From positions 1-64,000 of the forward strand of contig NZ_QJJJ01000003.1 in assembly GCF_003201865.1 (NCBI RefSeq): DNA of 64,000 bases, in the 5' to 3' direction. The translations under genes and the position numbers were made by a program. The notes beneath the pieces are model-generated. The model saw nothing but the letters and a program-made list of their open reading frames with translations, made no database searches and had not been told where the DNA came from. Positions within the stretch are counted from its first letter, which is position 1. Each line of letters begins with the position of its first letter. Shown one piece after another: positions 1 through 9,040 of this stretch. This stretch comes from Methylobacterium sp. B4 (GTDB lineage: Bacteria; Pseudomonadota; Alphaproteobacteria; Rhizobiales; Beijerinckiaceae).

Positions 1-244
1 CAGCGATCGCCCGATCCAGTCACCCGGATCAGCTCCGCTCCACCACAAACTCCGAAGACCCCGAGGCACCTGACCACCAAGCGGTGGACCGCGGCACCCC
101 GTCGGTGAAAGTGGGTTTACGGCAGCCCCGCCTCGCCGTCAATCGGAAAATCCGAGAAATGAACGCCGGGAGCCGTCAGCACGCCCCTGAGCGCATTCCT
201 GAGCCACTGCGCCGACGGAGTGTAATTGGCAAGGAGTCGTGGAC

Positions 245-766
245 TCAAAAACCCTTCTTCACCTGCGCCAGTGCGCGCGTCAGCCCTTCGGCGACCGCCT
301 CACGAACGCTCGGCGAGGCGTCACGGGCGACGACGACGTGCTCGCGACGCGAGATCAGGGTCAGCGTGCGCAGGCCGAACTCCTCGTCCTCCACCCGGGT
401 CAGCTTGGTCCAGAGCGGGTTGAAGCGCCACTCGCGCCGCACGCCTCGTGGATCGATGCGGGCCAGAGACACCTCGACCGGCGAGATCATCACCTCCTCG
501 AAGGATCGCCCGCGGCGGAAGCTCGCCTTCAGCGCGATGTAGAGCGCCAGCATGTCGAGGCCGAAGAAGCCCGCGACGGGCCAGAACCCCTTGCGCCAGC
601 ACGCGAAGGAGATGGCCAGGGACACGAGGCAGCACAGCCCCATCACGATCTGGAAGCCGTCTGGGCTGAGGGATTGGTGGGGCCGGATCACGGCCGAGTA
701 GACCGGCCGGTCCATGGTCGCGGGATCGAGCCCGTCGGGATGCGCAGGAATGTTGCCGCTCGCCAT
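245..766 (-). CDS. DUF2244 family membrane protein
   Basis: This 173-residue protein has two adjacent hydrophobic segments near residues 30-70 (around IVMGLCCLVSLAISF and FWPVAGFFGLDMLALYIAL). A cytosolic domain follows with the WRFNPLWTKL stretch seen in alphaproteobacterial DUF2244 proteins. The function of the family is unknown to me; some members lie near cytochrome oxidase genes, but nothing here links it to respiration. I chose the ATG that begins MASGNIPAHP. A longer reading frame exists upstream, but it would run into the divergent nth gene. nth starts only 20 bases away on the other strand, so both promoters must share this short gap or lie inside the genes. Confidence 0.75.
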   Translation of the reverse strand: MASGNIPAHPDGLDPATMDRPVYSAVIRPHQSLSPDGFQIVMGLCCLVSLAISFACWRKGFWPVAGFFGLDMLALYIALKASFRRGRSFEEVMISPVEVSLARIDPRGVRREWRFNPLWTKLTRVEDEEFGLRTLTLISRREHVVVARDASPSVREAVAEGLTRALAQVKKGF

Positions 767-786
767 GGCGCGAATATAACGCGCCG

Positions 787-1599
787 ATGTCCGTGAAAAA
801 ACCGTCCGTCCGCAGTTCCGGTGCCGCAGCCCGTGTAAAGGCGCCGGCGAATTCTGCACCGGCGCAGGCGAAGCCGCCCAAGCCCAAGGCCAAGCTGCAG
901 GAGACACTGACCAGCAGTGTCGTGACGGCACCGGAGCCCGTCGATGACCGCACCCTGGTAGAGATCTTCTCCCGGCTGCGCGCAGCCGATCCCGAGCCGC
1001 GGTCCGAGCTCGTCTACCTCAATCCCTACACGCTGCTGGTCGCCGTGGTGCTCTCGGCCCAGGCAACGGACAAGAGCGTCAATCTCGCGACCGAGCCTCT
1101 TTTCGCGATCGCGGACACGCCCGAGAAGATGGTCGCGCTCGGCGAGGAGCGGGTGCGCCACTTCATCCGGACGATCGGCCTGTTCAACACCAAGGCGAAG
1201 AACGTCATCGCCCTCTCGCAGATCCTGATCGAGCGGCACGGCGGCGAGGTTCCGCGCGAGGCGGCGGAACTCGAAGTCCTGCCCGGCGTCGGTACCAAGA
1301 CCGCGAGCGTGGTGCTCAACGTGGCGTTCGGTGTGCCGCGCATCGCGGTCGATACCCACATCTTCCGGGTTTCGAACCGCATTCCGCTCGTCGTCGCGCC
1401 GACGACCGACAAGGTGCAGGCGGGGCTCGAAGCGCGGGTGCCGGAGCCGTATCGGCTCAACGCGCATCACTGGCTCATCCTGCACGGGCGCTACACCTGC
1501 AAGGCCCGCCGGCCCGAATGCCCGCGCTGTGCCATCGCCGATCTCTGCCGCTACCCGTCGAAGACACTGGACCTCGCCGCCCTCTCGGGCGGCAATTAG
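787..1599 (+). CDS. nth: Endonuclease III (DNA glycosylase/AP lyase)
   Basis: Base-excision repair enzyme that removes oxidised pyrimidines and cleaves abasic sites. The helix-hairpin-helix is visible as LPGVGTKTASVVLN, with the catalytic lysine in KTAS. The catalytic aspartate lies in VDTHIFRVSNR. The C-terminal iron-sulfur loop is present as C-x6-C-x2-C-x5-C (CKARRPECPRCAIADLC). The protein is 270 residues, longer than the roughly 210 of E. coli Nth. The excess is an Ala/Pro/Lys-rich N-terminal tail of about 50 residues before the conserved fold (from about DDRTLVEIFSRL), so the true start could be further downstream. It stands alone, divergent from the DUF2244 gene. Confidence 0.95.
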   Translation: MSVKKPSVRSSGAAARVKAPANSAPAQAKPPKPKAKLQETLTSSVVTAPEPVDDRTLVEIFSRLRAADPEPRSELVYLNPYTLLVAVVLSAQATDKSVNLATEPLFAIADTPEKMVALGEERVRHFIRTIGLFNTKAKNVIALSQILIERHGGEVPREAAELEVLPGVGTKTASVVLNVAFGVPRIAVDTHIFRVSNRIPLVVAPTTDKVQAGLEARVPEPYRLNAHHWLILHGRYTCKARRPECPRCAIADLCRYPSKTLDLAALSGGN

Positions 1600-1645
1600 C
1601 GCGCCGCCTGCGCCCGTGCGGGCAAGGCGTTGGCCGGGCAACGCG

Positions 1646-1674
1646 TTGTGCTGCAAACCTCATTCCGGTAGATT
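1646..1674 (+). promoter_or_regulatory. Possible sigma-70 promoter of purC
   Basis: TTGTGC and TAGATT are separated by 17 bases, about 120 bases upstream of the purC ATG in the only gap before that gene. This is a visual match only; no transcription start is known. Confidence 0.3.
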
Positions 1675-1793
1675 GATGCTAAGGCGGCCGGGAATGTCTC
1701 CCTCGGGGACGTGCTCCGGCCGTCTGCCCGCCAGACGGGCCGCCGCGCCGCGGATTTCGCTTCACGTGCCAGTTCCGAAGGAGCCCCGGCCCC

Positions 1794-2588
1794 ATGGACT
1801 TCCTCAAACCACGGTACACGCCTATGAACCGCCGCCGTCGCATCTACGAGGGCAAGGCGAAGGTCCTCTACGAGGGACCTGAGCCGGGAACGCTCATCCA
1901 GCACTTCAAGGACGACGCGACCGCTTTCAACGCGAAGAAGCACGAGGTGATCGACGGTAAGGGCGTGCTGAATAACCGGATTTCCGAGTTCGTCTTCCAG
2001 CACCTCAACGACATCGGCGTCCCGACGCACTTCATCCGCCGGCTCAACATGCGCGAGCAGTTGATCCGCGAGGTCGAGATCATCCCGCTCGAAGTGGTGG
2101 TGCGCAACGTCGCCGCCGGCTCGCTGGCGACGCGGCTCGGTCTCGAGGAGGGCACGCAGCTGCCGCGCTCGATCATCGAGTTCTACTACAAGAACGACCA
2201 GCTCAACGACCCGATGGTGTCGGAAGAGCACATCACCGCGTTCGGCTGGGCGACGCCCCAGGAGATCGACGACATCATGGCGCTGGCCATCCGCGTCAAC
2301 GACTTCCTGTCCGGGCTCTTCCTCGGCGTCGGCATCCGTCTCGTCGACTTCAAGATGGAGACCGGCCGCCTGTGGGAAGGCGACCTGATGCGCATCGTCG
2401 TCGCCGACGAGATCTCCCCCGATTCCTGTCGGCTGTGGGACATCAAGTCCTCGGACAAGCTCGACAAGGACCGGTTCCGCAAGGATCTCGGCGGTCTGAT
2501 CGAGGCCTACACGGAAGTCGCCAAGCGTCTCGGCATCATGTCGGAGAACGAGAAGGTGCAGGCGGGCGGCCCGCGCCTCGTGCAGTAG
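1794..2588 (+). CDS. purC: SAICAR synthetase
   Basis: Catalyses ATP-dependent ligation of aspartate to CAIR in purine synthesis. The family signature is clear: [13 protein letters not shown] at the N-terminus (ATP-binding strand), [15 protein letters not shown], and the C-terminal [10 protein letters not shown] / [13 protein letters not shown] motif. At 264 residues it has normal family length. The start at the ATG beginning [10 protein letters not shown] is preceded by GAAGGAG about 10 bases upstream. The second ATG ([10 protein letters not shown], 30 bases later), often annotated in relatives, has no comparable ribosome site here. purS and purQ lie 10 kb away on the same strand, so the purine genes are scattered. 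It converges with a glycosyltransferase gene 13 bases downstream. Confidence 0.97.
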   Translation: MDFLKPRYTPMNRRRRIYEGKAKVLYEGPEPGTLIQHFKDDATAFNAKKHEVIDGKGVLNNRISEFVFQHLNDIGVPTHFIRRLNMREQLIREVEIIPLEVVVRNVAAGSLATRLGLEEGTQLPRSIIEFYYKNDQLNDPMVSEEHITAFGWATPQEIDDIMALAIRVNDFLSGLFLGVGIRLVDFKMETGRLWEGDLMRIVVADEISPDSCRLWDIKSSDKLDKDRFRKDLGGLIEAYTEVAKRLGIMSENEKVQAGGPRLVQ

Positions 2589-2601
2589 GACGTCCGCTGC
2601 G

Positions 2602-4272
2602 TCAGCGCGGCTCGGCCGGCTCCAGGCCGGTCCAGCCGGGGCGCAGACGCGAGTGCGTCGAGAGGCCGGGGTCGAAGCCCGGATGATAATGGGGGTCCTG
2701 CGCCAGCAGCGGCCCCCATCGTTCTTTCAGGGCCTCGACCTCGGCGCGGTGCCGCGCCGCAGCCTCGGCGGAGGGACGGCGGCTGGCCGATTCCCGGTGG
2801 TGGAGGACGGCGCCGCCGACATAGAGTGTGCGCAGGCCGACCGCGTTGAGGCGCAGGCACAGATCGACGTCGTTGAAATCGATCCGGAACGAAGAGGCAT
2901 CGAAGCCAGCGACGGAGCGGAATTTTTCGGCCTCGATCACGAGGCAGGCGGCAGTGACGGCCGCGACGGAGCGGGTGGCGGTAAGGCTCCCGAGATAGCC
3001 GGACGCTTCGCCGGGAAAGAAGCGGTGGCCGTGCGTGATGAGCCCGCCGGTGCCGAGCACGATGCCGCCGTGCTGGATGCGACCCTCGCCATCGATCAGC
3101 CGTGCCCCGACCGCACCGACCTTCGGACGCAAAGCCTCGCGGACCATGCGCTCCAGCCAGTCCGGGGCCTCGGCCTCGACATCGTTGTTGATGAAGGCCA
3201 GAAGCCGCCCGTTCGCCTCGGAGGCGGCCCGGTTGTTGATCGCCGCGAAGTCGAACGGGCCGGGACAGGCGACGACGCGCGCCGCGCCCTCCGCTTCCAG
3301 TTGGCGGAAATAGTCCAGCGTTCCGGGATTGCGGCTGTCGTTGTCGCAGATCAGGATTTCCTTGGCCGGCCAGTCGGTGCGGCGGCGCAGGCTCTCGATG
3401 CAAGGCCTGAGAAGGTCGAGCCGGTCCCGCGTCGGGACGATCAGGCTGACGAGGGGGTACGGTTCCGGCAGCGGGAGCAGAACCTCGATCACGCCGTCGC
3501 GCCGCACAAGGGATCGCGCCTCCCCCTCCCCCGCCCGGGCGAGGCTTTTGCGAACGGCGCTCAGGCGGGCGCGGCGACTGCCCGCTTGCTCCCCCTCCCC
3601 TGCCGCATCGATGCTACGAAGCGCGAGGATGCGCGGGAGATGGCGCACCGCCCCACTCCCAAACCGGTCGGCAAGGCCGAGCAGCAGGTCGAGCGCTGCG
3701 ACACCGGGGAGCGGATCGATCCCGACAGCGAGGGCGCTGGCACGGCGGAAGGCGACGACCGGGCCGACGTAATCGACGGCCCGCAGATAGTTGGCGTCGA
3801 AAGCCGGGCGCAGGATGGGCAGCCAGGATGTCCCGTCAGGCAGGCGAACGAGCGCGTCTCCGTAGAGGGCGTGGATGCCTTCATCCGCGAAGGCGGCGGC
3901 GATCGCTGCCCCTGCCCCCGCCGCGCCATCCTCGCCCCGCGCGGTGAGAAGGATCAGCGGCGGCCCGTCCGGAGCGATGCGGATGCGTCCTTCCGCGTCG
4001 GGCTCGATGCGATCGATGCCGGCAGCCGCGAGAGCGGCGTCCGACTCACCCGGCGGCACCAGGGACTCGGGTACGCGCAGGTCGTGATGGGCGCCGATCA
4101 ATGCGGTGACGGCTTGGGCCGCCCGCAGCCGGCGGCCGGAGAGGCGGGTCCACAGGATCGACAGGGCCTCGCTCGGACGGCGCAGCGCCCGGCCGAGGCG
4201 CCGAAGGCGTCCCGGCACAGGCTCGGCGGCGAAGCGAAGGGCATCGGGAAGGGCGTCGGCATCCGCGCTCAT
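2602..4272 (-). CDS. GT2-family glycosyltransferase
   Basis: A 556-residue protein whose second half is a GT-A glycosyltransferase family 2 domain: YPLVSLIVPTRDRLDLL (nucleotide-binding start), ICDNDSRNPGTLDY, FINNDVEAEAPDWL (DxD-like metal site, here NDVE), and DFNDVDLCLRL late in the domain. The N-terminal half (about 250 residues) resembles a degraded glycosyltransferase-like segment and is shared in outline with the upstream gene. The ATG overlaps the stop of the upstream glycosyltransferase by four bases (ATGA), so they are probably co-translated. The two look like an old tandem duplication. The substrate is unknown; surface polysaccharide or O-antigen assembly is the usual role. Confidence 0.85.
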   Translation of the reverse strand: MSADADALPDALRFAAEPVPGRLRRLGRALRRPSEALSILWTRLSGRRLRAAQAVTALIGAHHDLRVPESLVPPGESDAALAAAGIDRIEPDAEGRIRIAPDGPPLILLTARGEDGAAGAGAAIAAAFADEGIHALYGDALVRLPDGTSWLPILRPAFDANYLRAVDYVGPVVAFRRASALAVGIDPLPGVAALDLLLGLADRFGSGAVRHLPRILALRSIDAAGEGEQAGSRRARLSAVRKSLARAGEGEARSLVRRDGVIEVLLPLPEPYPLVSLIVPTRDRLDLLRPCIESLRRRTDWPAKEILICDNDSRNPGTLDYFRQLEAEGAARVVACPGPFDFAAINNRAASEANGRLLAFINNDVEAEAPDWLERMVREALRPKVGAVGARLIDGEGRIQHGGIVLGTGGLITHGHRFFPGEASGYLGSLTATRSVAAVTAACLVIEAEKFRSVAGFDASSFRIDFNDVDLCLRLNAVGLRTLYVGGAVLHHRESASRRPSAEAAARHRAEVEALKERWGPLLAQDPHYHPGFDPGLSTHSRLRPGWTGLEPAEPR

Positions 4273-6287
4273 TCCAACTCCTCGCCGAAGGTCGTGAGCG
4301 AGAGAGCCGGATGGTAGAACGGGTCGTGGCGGATCACCGCGCGCCAGCGCTCGGTGAAGGCGGCGGCCTCGCGCTCGAAGCGCTCGCGGGCGGTGCCGGT
4401 CGGGCGCCCACGGCTTACCGATTCGAGGTGGGACAGCACGGCGTGGGGCGTCCACACCGTCTTCCAGCCCCGGGCTCCGAGGCGCAGGCAAAAATCGATG
4501 TCATTGAAATCGACGGCGAAGGCCGCTTCGTCGAAGCCGCCCACCGCCTCGTACTTCTCCCGCGTCACCGCGAGGCAGGCCGCCGTCACGCCCGAGACCT
4601 CGTGGGCGACGCGCAAGCGGTCGAGATGGCCGCTCGTATCGGCCGGCCGCCGCCGCAGGATATGGCCCGCCTCGCCGCCGAGCCCCACCACGACGCCCGC
4701 GTGCTGGAGCCGTCCATCCCCGTAGAGGAGCTTGGCGCCGACCGCGCCGACCTCCGGCCGGACGGCCTGGCCGACGAGGACGCGCAGCCAGTCGGGCCGC
4801 AGCACCGCCACGTCGTTGTTGAGGAGGACCAGGATGTCGCCGCCCGCGCGGCGCACGCCGGCATTGACCATGGCCGAGAAGTTGAAGGGTTGGGGATGGT
4901 TCTCGATGCGCACCCGTGGATCGGCACGCAGCTCGTCGTAGAGCGCGAGCACCGCCGGCTCCGTCGATCCGTTGTCGACGATCACCAGTTCAATGGCGGG
5001 ATAGTCGGTCCCCATGAGAACGTCCTGCGTCACCCGCGCGATCAGGCTGAGCCGATTACGGGAGGGGACGATGAGGCTGACCAGCGGTGCAGGCTCCGGC
5101 ACTGGCCAATCGAGGTCGAGAACCCCGTCGCGGGTGATCACCCGGGCGGGTGAGCCGATGGCGCGCAGGTGCCCGTCGAGCCTTTCCGCGCGGTCGTACG
5201 CCACGGCGATGGGCTCGCGGCGGCACAGGATGCGGGGCAGGTGGGCGACGCGCGCCGCGCCGCAGGCCGCGAGGTCGAGGGCGAGCGCGAAATCCTCGGG
5301 TGTCTCCGCCGGCTCGTCGGGCATACGCGCGAGAAAAGCGCGGGCGAGGAGCGCCGGGGCACCGACATAGCCGGCCGCGAGGGCAAAGTCGGGGCTCCAA
5401 TCCGGCTTGAGGCGCGGGACGATGCGGCGCCAGCCGACCTCCTCGTCGGCATAGACCATGTCCGGCCGCTCGTCCGTGACGACCCGGACAAGCAGGATCA
5501 GGGCATCCGGGGCGAGCACGTCGCCCGCGCGCATCACGCCGAACAGGTCGGCGTCCCCGCACAGCCCGGGGCCGGTCGCGTGCGGCGTCCAGGCCGCGGA
5601 CGTGACGCGCGGATCGCTTCCGGGCGGCTTTTCGGGCGCATCGCCGTCGATCCAGAGGATACGGAGGGACCAGTCGCGATGCGTCTGCCCGCGCAGGGAA
5701 GCCAGGCTGCGCGCCACGGCGTCCGCACGAGCGCGGGACGCGAACAGGACCAGGCGAATCCGGAGGGGTGAAGCCGTCTCCGCGCTCGCGGACGGCCGCA
5801 GGCGCGGCACTTTCCAGGCTGGGTAGCGGCGCAGGGGCGTCACCGCGCACGCCCCGCGCAGGCTGTCGCGCCAGCGCCGCTCGTCGCGTCGGGCCAAGGC
5901 ATGCAGGGCCGTCGCGGCGCGAAGCGGACGTTTGAGGAGAGCCTCCGCGAACACGCTTCGGGCGCTGCGCAGCCCGACCCGCTCCAGCGCGAAGCCCGCT
6001 TCGGCGGCGATCTCGATCCCCTCGCAGTCCGGCGGCAAGTAGCCGAGCCAGCGCGCGGCGCCGAGGGCGAGCCCCGGCAGCACGACGGTGTCCCGCCGCC
6101 CCGAGGCGCGCAGCAGCCGCAGGAGCGGGCGTTGCGGCCGGGCGCGCGCCGGGAGCGTGTAGCTCAGGACGATCCAGGCGCCCCGCGGGGCGCACGGCAG
6201 TTCGAGGCGGCGGTCGAAGAGAGGGCCGTCGGCGGGCAGGAGGGAGAACGGCGTCTCCCGGCCTCGCCACAGGTCAGGAAGGGCGAT
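4269..6287 (-). CDS. GT2-family glycosyltransferase, probably with an ATC start
   Basis: A large two-part glycosyltransferase. A degenerate GT-A-like segment (RLVLFASRARADAVARSLAS) is followed by a canonical GT2 domain: PLVSLIVPSRNRLSLI, IVDNGSTEP, LLNNDVAVLRPDWL, FNDIDFCLRL. The first standard start codon is a GTG at 6083. The reading frame stays open above it, however, with plausible protein (for example GAWIVLSYTLPARARPQ) up to an in-frame TGA at 6330-6332. In that extension there is no ATG, GTG or TTG. GGAGG sits five bases before an ATC codon at 6285-6287, so I give ATC as the likely start (672 residues); 6083 is the conservative alternative. The gene follows a secreted-protein gene by 42 bases and overlaps the next glycosyltransferase by four. 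Confidence 0.75.
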   Translation of the reverse strand: MALPDLWRGRETPFSLLPADGPLFDRRLELPCAPRGAWIVLSYTLPARARPQRPLLRLLRASGRRDTVVLPGLALGAARWLGYLPPDCEGIEIAAEAGFALERVGLRSARSVFAEALLKRPLRAATALHALARRDERRWRDSLRGACAVTPLRRYPAWKVPRLRPSASAETASPLRIRLVLFASRARADAVARSLASLRGQTHRDWSLRILWIDGDAPEKPPGSDPRVTSAAWTPHATGPGLCGDADLFGVMRAGDVLAPDALILLVRVVTDERPDMVYADEEVGWRRIVPRLKPDWSPDFALAAGYVGAPALLARAFLARMPDEPAETPEDFALALDLAACGAARVAHLPRILCRREPIAVAYDRAERLDGHLRAIGSPARVITRDGVLDLDWPVPEPAPLVSLIVPSRNRLSLIARVTQDVLMGTDYPAIELVIVDNGSTEPAVLALYDELRADPRVRIENHPQPFNFSAMVNAGVRRAGGDILVLLNNDVAVLRPDWLRVLVGQAVRPEVGAVGAKLLYGDGRLQHAGVVVGLGGEAGHILRRRPADTSGHLDRLRVAHEVSGVTAACLAVTREKYEAVGGFDEAAFAVDFNDIDFCLRLGARGWKTVWTPHAVLSHLESVSRGRPTGTARERFEREAAAFTERWRAVIRHDPFYHPALSLTTFGEELE

Positions 6288-6329
6288 GCCGTCCTCCGGG
6301 GTTCGACCCCTCTCGCTCAGGCGCTTCCA

Positions 6330-6977
6330 TCACTCGGCCGCCGGGGCGTCGCTCTGTTCGGCGGCTGCGGCGGCTGGCGCCGGCTTGCGGCGGCGGGCGA
6401 CCGGCTTGGCGCGAGCGGCCGCGCTCGCCAGGCTCACCTCGATATCGTAGCCCATCGCCTTGTCGGCCGGCACGCTGAGATCGTTCTCGATCACCGTCGC
6501 CTCGCCCTGGGCGGAACCCGAAGCGACCGGCACCGCAACCCGATGGGTGCGGGCCATGACCGGCTTCTCGTTGTACTTCACGGAGATCGTCACCGGCACG
6601 TCGAAGCGGCCGGGGGCGCCGGCCGGACCGAGCAGGGCGCGCAATTCGACGCCGACCCGAACCGCCACCGAGCCGTCCGGCCGCGCCTTGCACTCCCGGC
6701 TGAGCCGGCCGAACACGACCTGATGGCGCAGCCTCGTCTTGTCCCCGGCCGCGCCCGCGAAGGCCTGCACCGCGGCGCCGCCATCGGGCACGAAGACGGG
6801 CGGACAATAGACGTCGTCGGGGTCCTGCGCCTTCGGCGCCGTGACCGGAGAGGTGCCGCCCTCGCCGCCGCCGAACATGTTCTTGAAGAAGCTTCCCGTC
6901 TCGGCCCGCGCCGAACCGGGGGCGAAGCCGGGCAAGGCGAGCACGAGCCCGCCGAGGATCAGCCATGCCCCGCGCAT
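6330..6977 (-). CDS. Secreted protein of unknown function
   Basis: A 215-residue protein with a Sec signal peptide (MRGAWLILGGLVLALPGFAPG, cleavage likely after SARA). A Gly-rich stretch (FFKNMFGGGEGG) and an all-beta-looking middle part with two cysteines follow. The tail is Ala/Lys/Arg-rich and low in complexity. I do not recognise a family with certainty. I chose the ATG at 6977 because GGAAGGGGAAC precedes it; another ATG lies seven codons upstream. It lies between an IalB-like gene and the two glycosyltransferases on the same strand and may be the first gene of the glycosyltransferase transcript, given the 42-base gap. Confidence 0.7.
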   Translation of the reverse strand: MRGAWLILGGLVLALPGFAPGSARAETGSFFKNMFGGGEGGTSPVTAPKAQDPDDVYCPPVFVPDGGAAVQAFAGAAGDKTRLRHQVVFGRLSRECKARPDGSVAVRVGVELRALLGPAGAPGRFDVPVTISVKYNEKPVMARTHRVAVPVASGSAQGEATVIENDLSVPADKAMGYDIEVSLASAAARAKPVARRRKPAPAAAAAEQSDAPAAE

Positions 6978-7028
6978 CGTTCCCCTTCCATCTCTCATGA
7001 AGCGCTCGCAACCAGAATAGGGGCGGCC

Positions 7029-7574
7029 CTACTTCAGCGTATCGAAGCCGGGGCCGAATCCCTTCATCGAGACCGGAATGCCGACGCCTTCTTCGGGCGT
7101 CTGGAAGATGATGAAGGTCGCCTGCGTTCCGCTGCGGAGCGAGCGGATCAGGCCGTCGTCCATGACCACCTCGGCGACGCAGCCCGTCGTCAGGCAGCGT
7201 ACGAAGCTCGCGCGGCCGATATCGGTCTGGTCGATCTTGAGACCGAGCCCCGAGGGTAGCAGCACGCCGAGCGGCGCCACGACCCGCAGCAGGTAGCCGC
7301 GATTGTCGGCGGTCTTCAGCACGATCACGACGAGGTTGAGGTTCGGCCGGTCCTCCGCCGCCACGTACTGCACCAGGGCGCATTGCTCGGCCTTGGCGCC
7401 CGCGGGCGTCTCACAGCGCTGCTGCCAATCGTCGAAGGTCTTGCGCACGGTGCCCTGCGCCTGCGCCGCAGGGCTGCCAACCAGCATCGTCGCGGCAGCC
7501 AGGGTCGCCAGGGCGACACCGCGCCGGCCCGCTCCCGAGCGTCCTGCCCGAACCACGGCCGCAAAAAGACTCAT
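7029..7574 (-). CDS. Invasion-associated locus B (IalB) family periplasmic protein
   Basis: A 181-residue protein with an N-terminal signal segment (VALATLAAATMLVGSPAAQAQ). The IalB fold follows: TFDDWQQRCE near the mature N-terminus, a conserved cysteine pair (RCET...EQCALVQ), LLRVVAPLGVLLPSGLGLKID, FVRCLTTGCVAEVVMDD, and a final hydrophobic-basic segment. IalB was named from Bartonella, where it affects invasion of erythrocytes. In free-living alphaproteobacteria the family is common and its job is unknown. It is transcribed away from the small exported protein at 7798, and the 220-base gap between them should hold both promoters. Confidence 0.85.
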   Translation of the reverse strand: MSLFAAVVRAGRSGAGRRGVALATLAAATMLVGSPAAQAQGTVRKTFDDWQQRCETPAGAKAEQCALVQYVAAEDRPNLNLVVIVLKTADNRGYLLRVVAPLGVLLPSGLGLKIDQTDIGRASFVRCLTTGCVAEVVMDDGLIRSLRSGTQATFIIFQTPEEGVGIPVSMKGFGPGFDTLK

Positions 7575-7797
7575 ACGAACTCCGATGGATCACTTCGCGG
7601 CGCGGCGCGCGGGCACCGGCGAGATTCCCTCGCGCGCTGGCGATGGGCGTCCTCTCGAGGTCCGCGCGGGCCCGGCTGTTGGGACCATGCAGGTATCCCG
7701 CTGTCAAGCAATCGCGGCGAAGGTGTGTCGGAGCGGCTACCGCTCGGCACCCGCCTGCCCTAGTGTAAGGCCAAGCTCATCATTCGAGGAACCCGCC

Positions 7798-8214
7798 ATG
7801 CGCCGCCTCGCCCAACCCGTCACCCTCGCGGCGCTCATCGTCGCCGCGGGCTGCGGGAGCGCTTCCGCCCTGTCCCTGCCCTTCGAGGAATCGGATTATC
7901 TCCCGCCGGAAGCGACGACGACCTATATCGAGCGCTCCCTCAACCACCAGGCTCCGCTCACGATCGAGCATCCGCCGGTCGAGCGGAATCCGCGCGGACG
8001 CCGCGGCGACGCCGCCGCCATCGCCGGCTTCTGCCGGGACGGGGGCACGGTCCTGCGCCGGGACGAGCTCGGCCGCCCGACCTACCTGCGCCAGCGGGAA
8101 GTCTGCGACAACGTCGCTCCGCGCACCCTGTGGCCCGGCCATGTCGATCCGCGTCCGACCTGGCCGGCAGAGCGCAGCCGCGCCCGCAGCCGGGCGATCG
8201 TCACCAAGGGCTGA
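7798..8214 (+). CDS. Small exported protein of unknown function
   Basis: 138 residues. The start ATG is preceded by CGAGGA at good spacing; an open frame continues upstream without a ribosome site. The N-terminus MRRLAQPVTLAALIVAAGCGSASAL looks like a signal peptide, and AAGCGS could be a lipobox. The mature part is hydrophilic, rich in Arg and Pro, with two further cysteines (GFCRDGG and REVCDNV). I see no recognisable domain. It converges with the metallopeptidase gene at 8236 across a hairpin. Confidence 0.65.
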   Translation: MRRLAQPVTLAALIVAAGCGSASALSLPFEESDYLPPEATTTYIERSLNHQAPLTIEHPPVERNPRGRRGDAAAIAGFCRDGGTVLRRDELGRPTYLRQREVCDNVAPRTLWPGHVDPRPTWPAERSRARSRAIVTKG

Positions 8215-8240
8215 GCCCACCGGTCCGGACCGGTCTCAGC
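8210..8240. terminator. Hairpin between converging genes
   Basis: GCTGAG and CTCAGC flank an inner ACCGGTCCGGACCGGT palindrome between two stop codons facing each other. There is no clear T-run on either side, so termination activity is an inference. Confidence 0.35.
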
Positions 8241-8961
8241 CGTAGCGGTGCAACTCCGAGCCGTGCCGCTTCAGCCAACGCTCCGCCTCCTCCACATGGG
8301 GGCAGAGTTCGTTCGTGAGCGCCCAGAAGCGGGATGAGTGGTTCATCTCCCGCAGATGCGCCATTTCGTGGGCGACGAGGTAATCGAGCACTACCGGCGG
8401 CGCCAGAATCAGGCGCCAGGAGAAGTTCAGCTCTCCTCGTGCCGTGCAGGAGCCCCAGCGGCTGCGCGTGTCGCGCAGCGTCACCCGCGCCGGGCGCTGC
8501 CCGAGCCGCGCCGAGTAGGTCGCCACCGACAGCGAGAGGTCGCGCCGCGCCTCGCGAACCAGAAACTCGCGTACGCGCCGGGGCGTGTGAGCCGCCTCGC
8601 CCGGGACAGCGAGCGTCCCGTTCTCGGCATCCGCCTCGGCCGCGCCGCGGCCCTCCCGCGCCAGGATCCGAAGCGGCACGCCTCGCACGGGGATGATGCA
8701 GCCGACCGTGAACGGCACCCGCTCCGGCAACTTGGCGAGGCGCGCGGCGATCCAGCCGCCGTGGCTCTGGGCGAACTTCTGAGCCGTGGCCAGCGAGGAG
8801 CGGGTCGGCAGCGTCAGAACCACCGCGCCCGTGGCGCTGGAGACCCGCAGGGTCAGCCGGCGCGCGGTCGGGCGCCGCAGAATCGCAACGCGGAACGATT
8901 GCCCGTCGTGGGCGATCTCGATGTGATCCGGATCCGGCCGTCGCAGCAGGGCGCGCGTCAT
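8236..8961 (-). CDS. YgjP/SprT-like zinc metallopeptidase (M48-type, DUF45)
   Basis: The zinc-binding HExxH is present as HEMAH in YLVAHEMAHLREMNHS, with a downstream His (NHSSRFW) completing the site as in the UTP-pyrophosphatase/YgjP family. TRSRWGSCTARGELNFSWRL just before it is the family signature. The N-terminal half (RRLTLRVSSATGAVVLTLP) is the beta-rich part usual for the family. The start is the ATG at 8961 (MTRALLRRPDP); a longer version would only add low-complexity residues. Its cellular substrate is unknown. It is followed on the same strand (upstream in transcription) by phaZ, about 80 bases away. Confidence 0.88.
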   Translation of the reverse strand: MTRALLRRPDPDHIEIAHDGQSFRVAILRRPTARRLTLRVSSATGAVVLTLPTRSSLATAQKFAQSHGGWIAARLAKLPERVPFTVGCIIPVRGVPLRILAREGRGAAEADAENGTLAVPGEAAHTPRRVREFLVREARRDLSLSVATYSARLGQRPARVTLRDTRSRWGSCTARGELNFSWRLILAPPVVLDYLVAHEMAHLREMNHSSRFWALTNELCPHVEEAERWLKRHGSELHRYG

Positions 8962-9040
8962 GGCCGCCAACCTAGCCGCAGCGGGCCCGCTCAGCCATCC
9001 CGGCCGCCCAGCGCTCACCGGAAATTCACGCGCGGCCGCG

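Noticed and set aside
1..244. Possible gene or RNA at the left edge of the window
   Set aside because: Open frames there are Arg/Pro-rich shadows, and no tRNA arm or conserved motif was seen; left unannotated.
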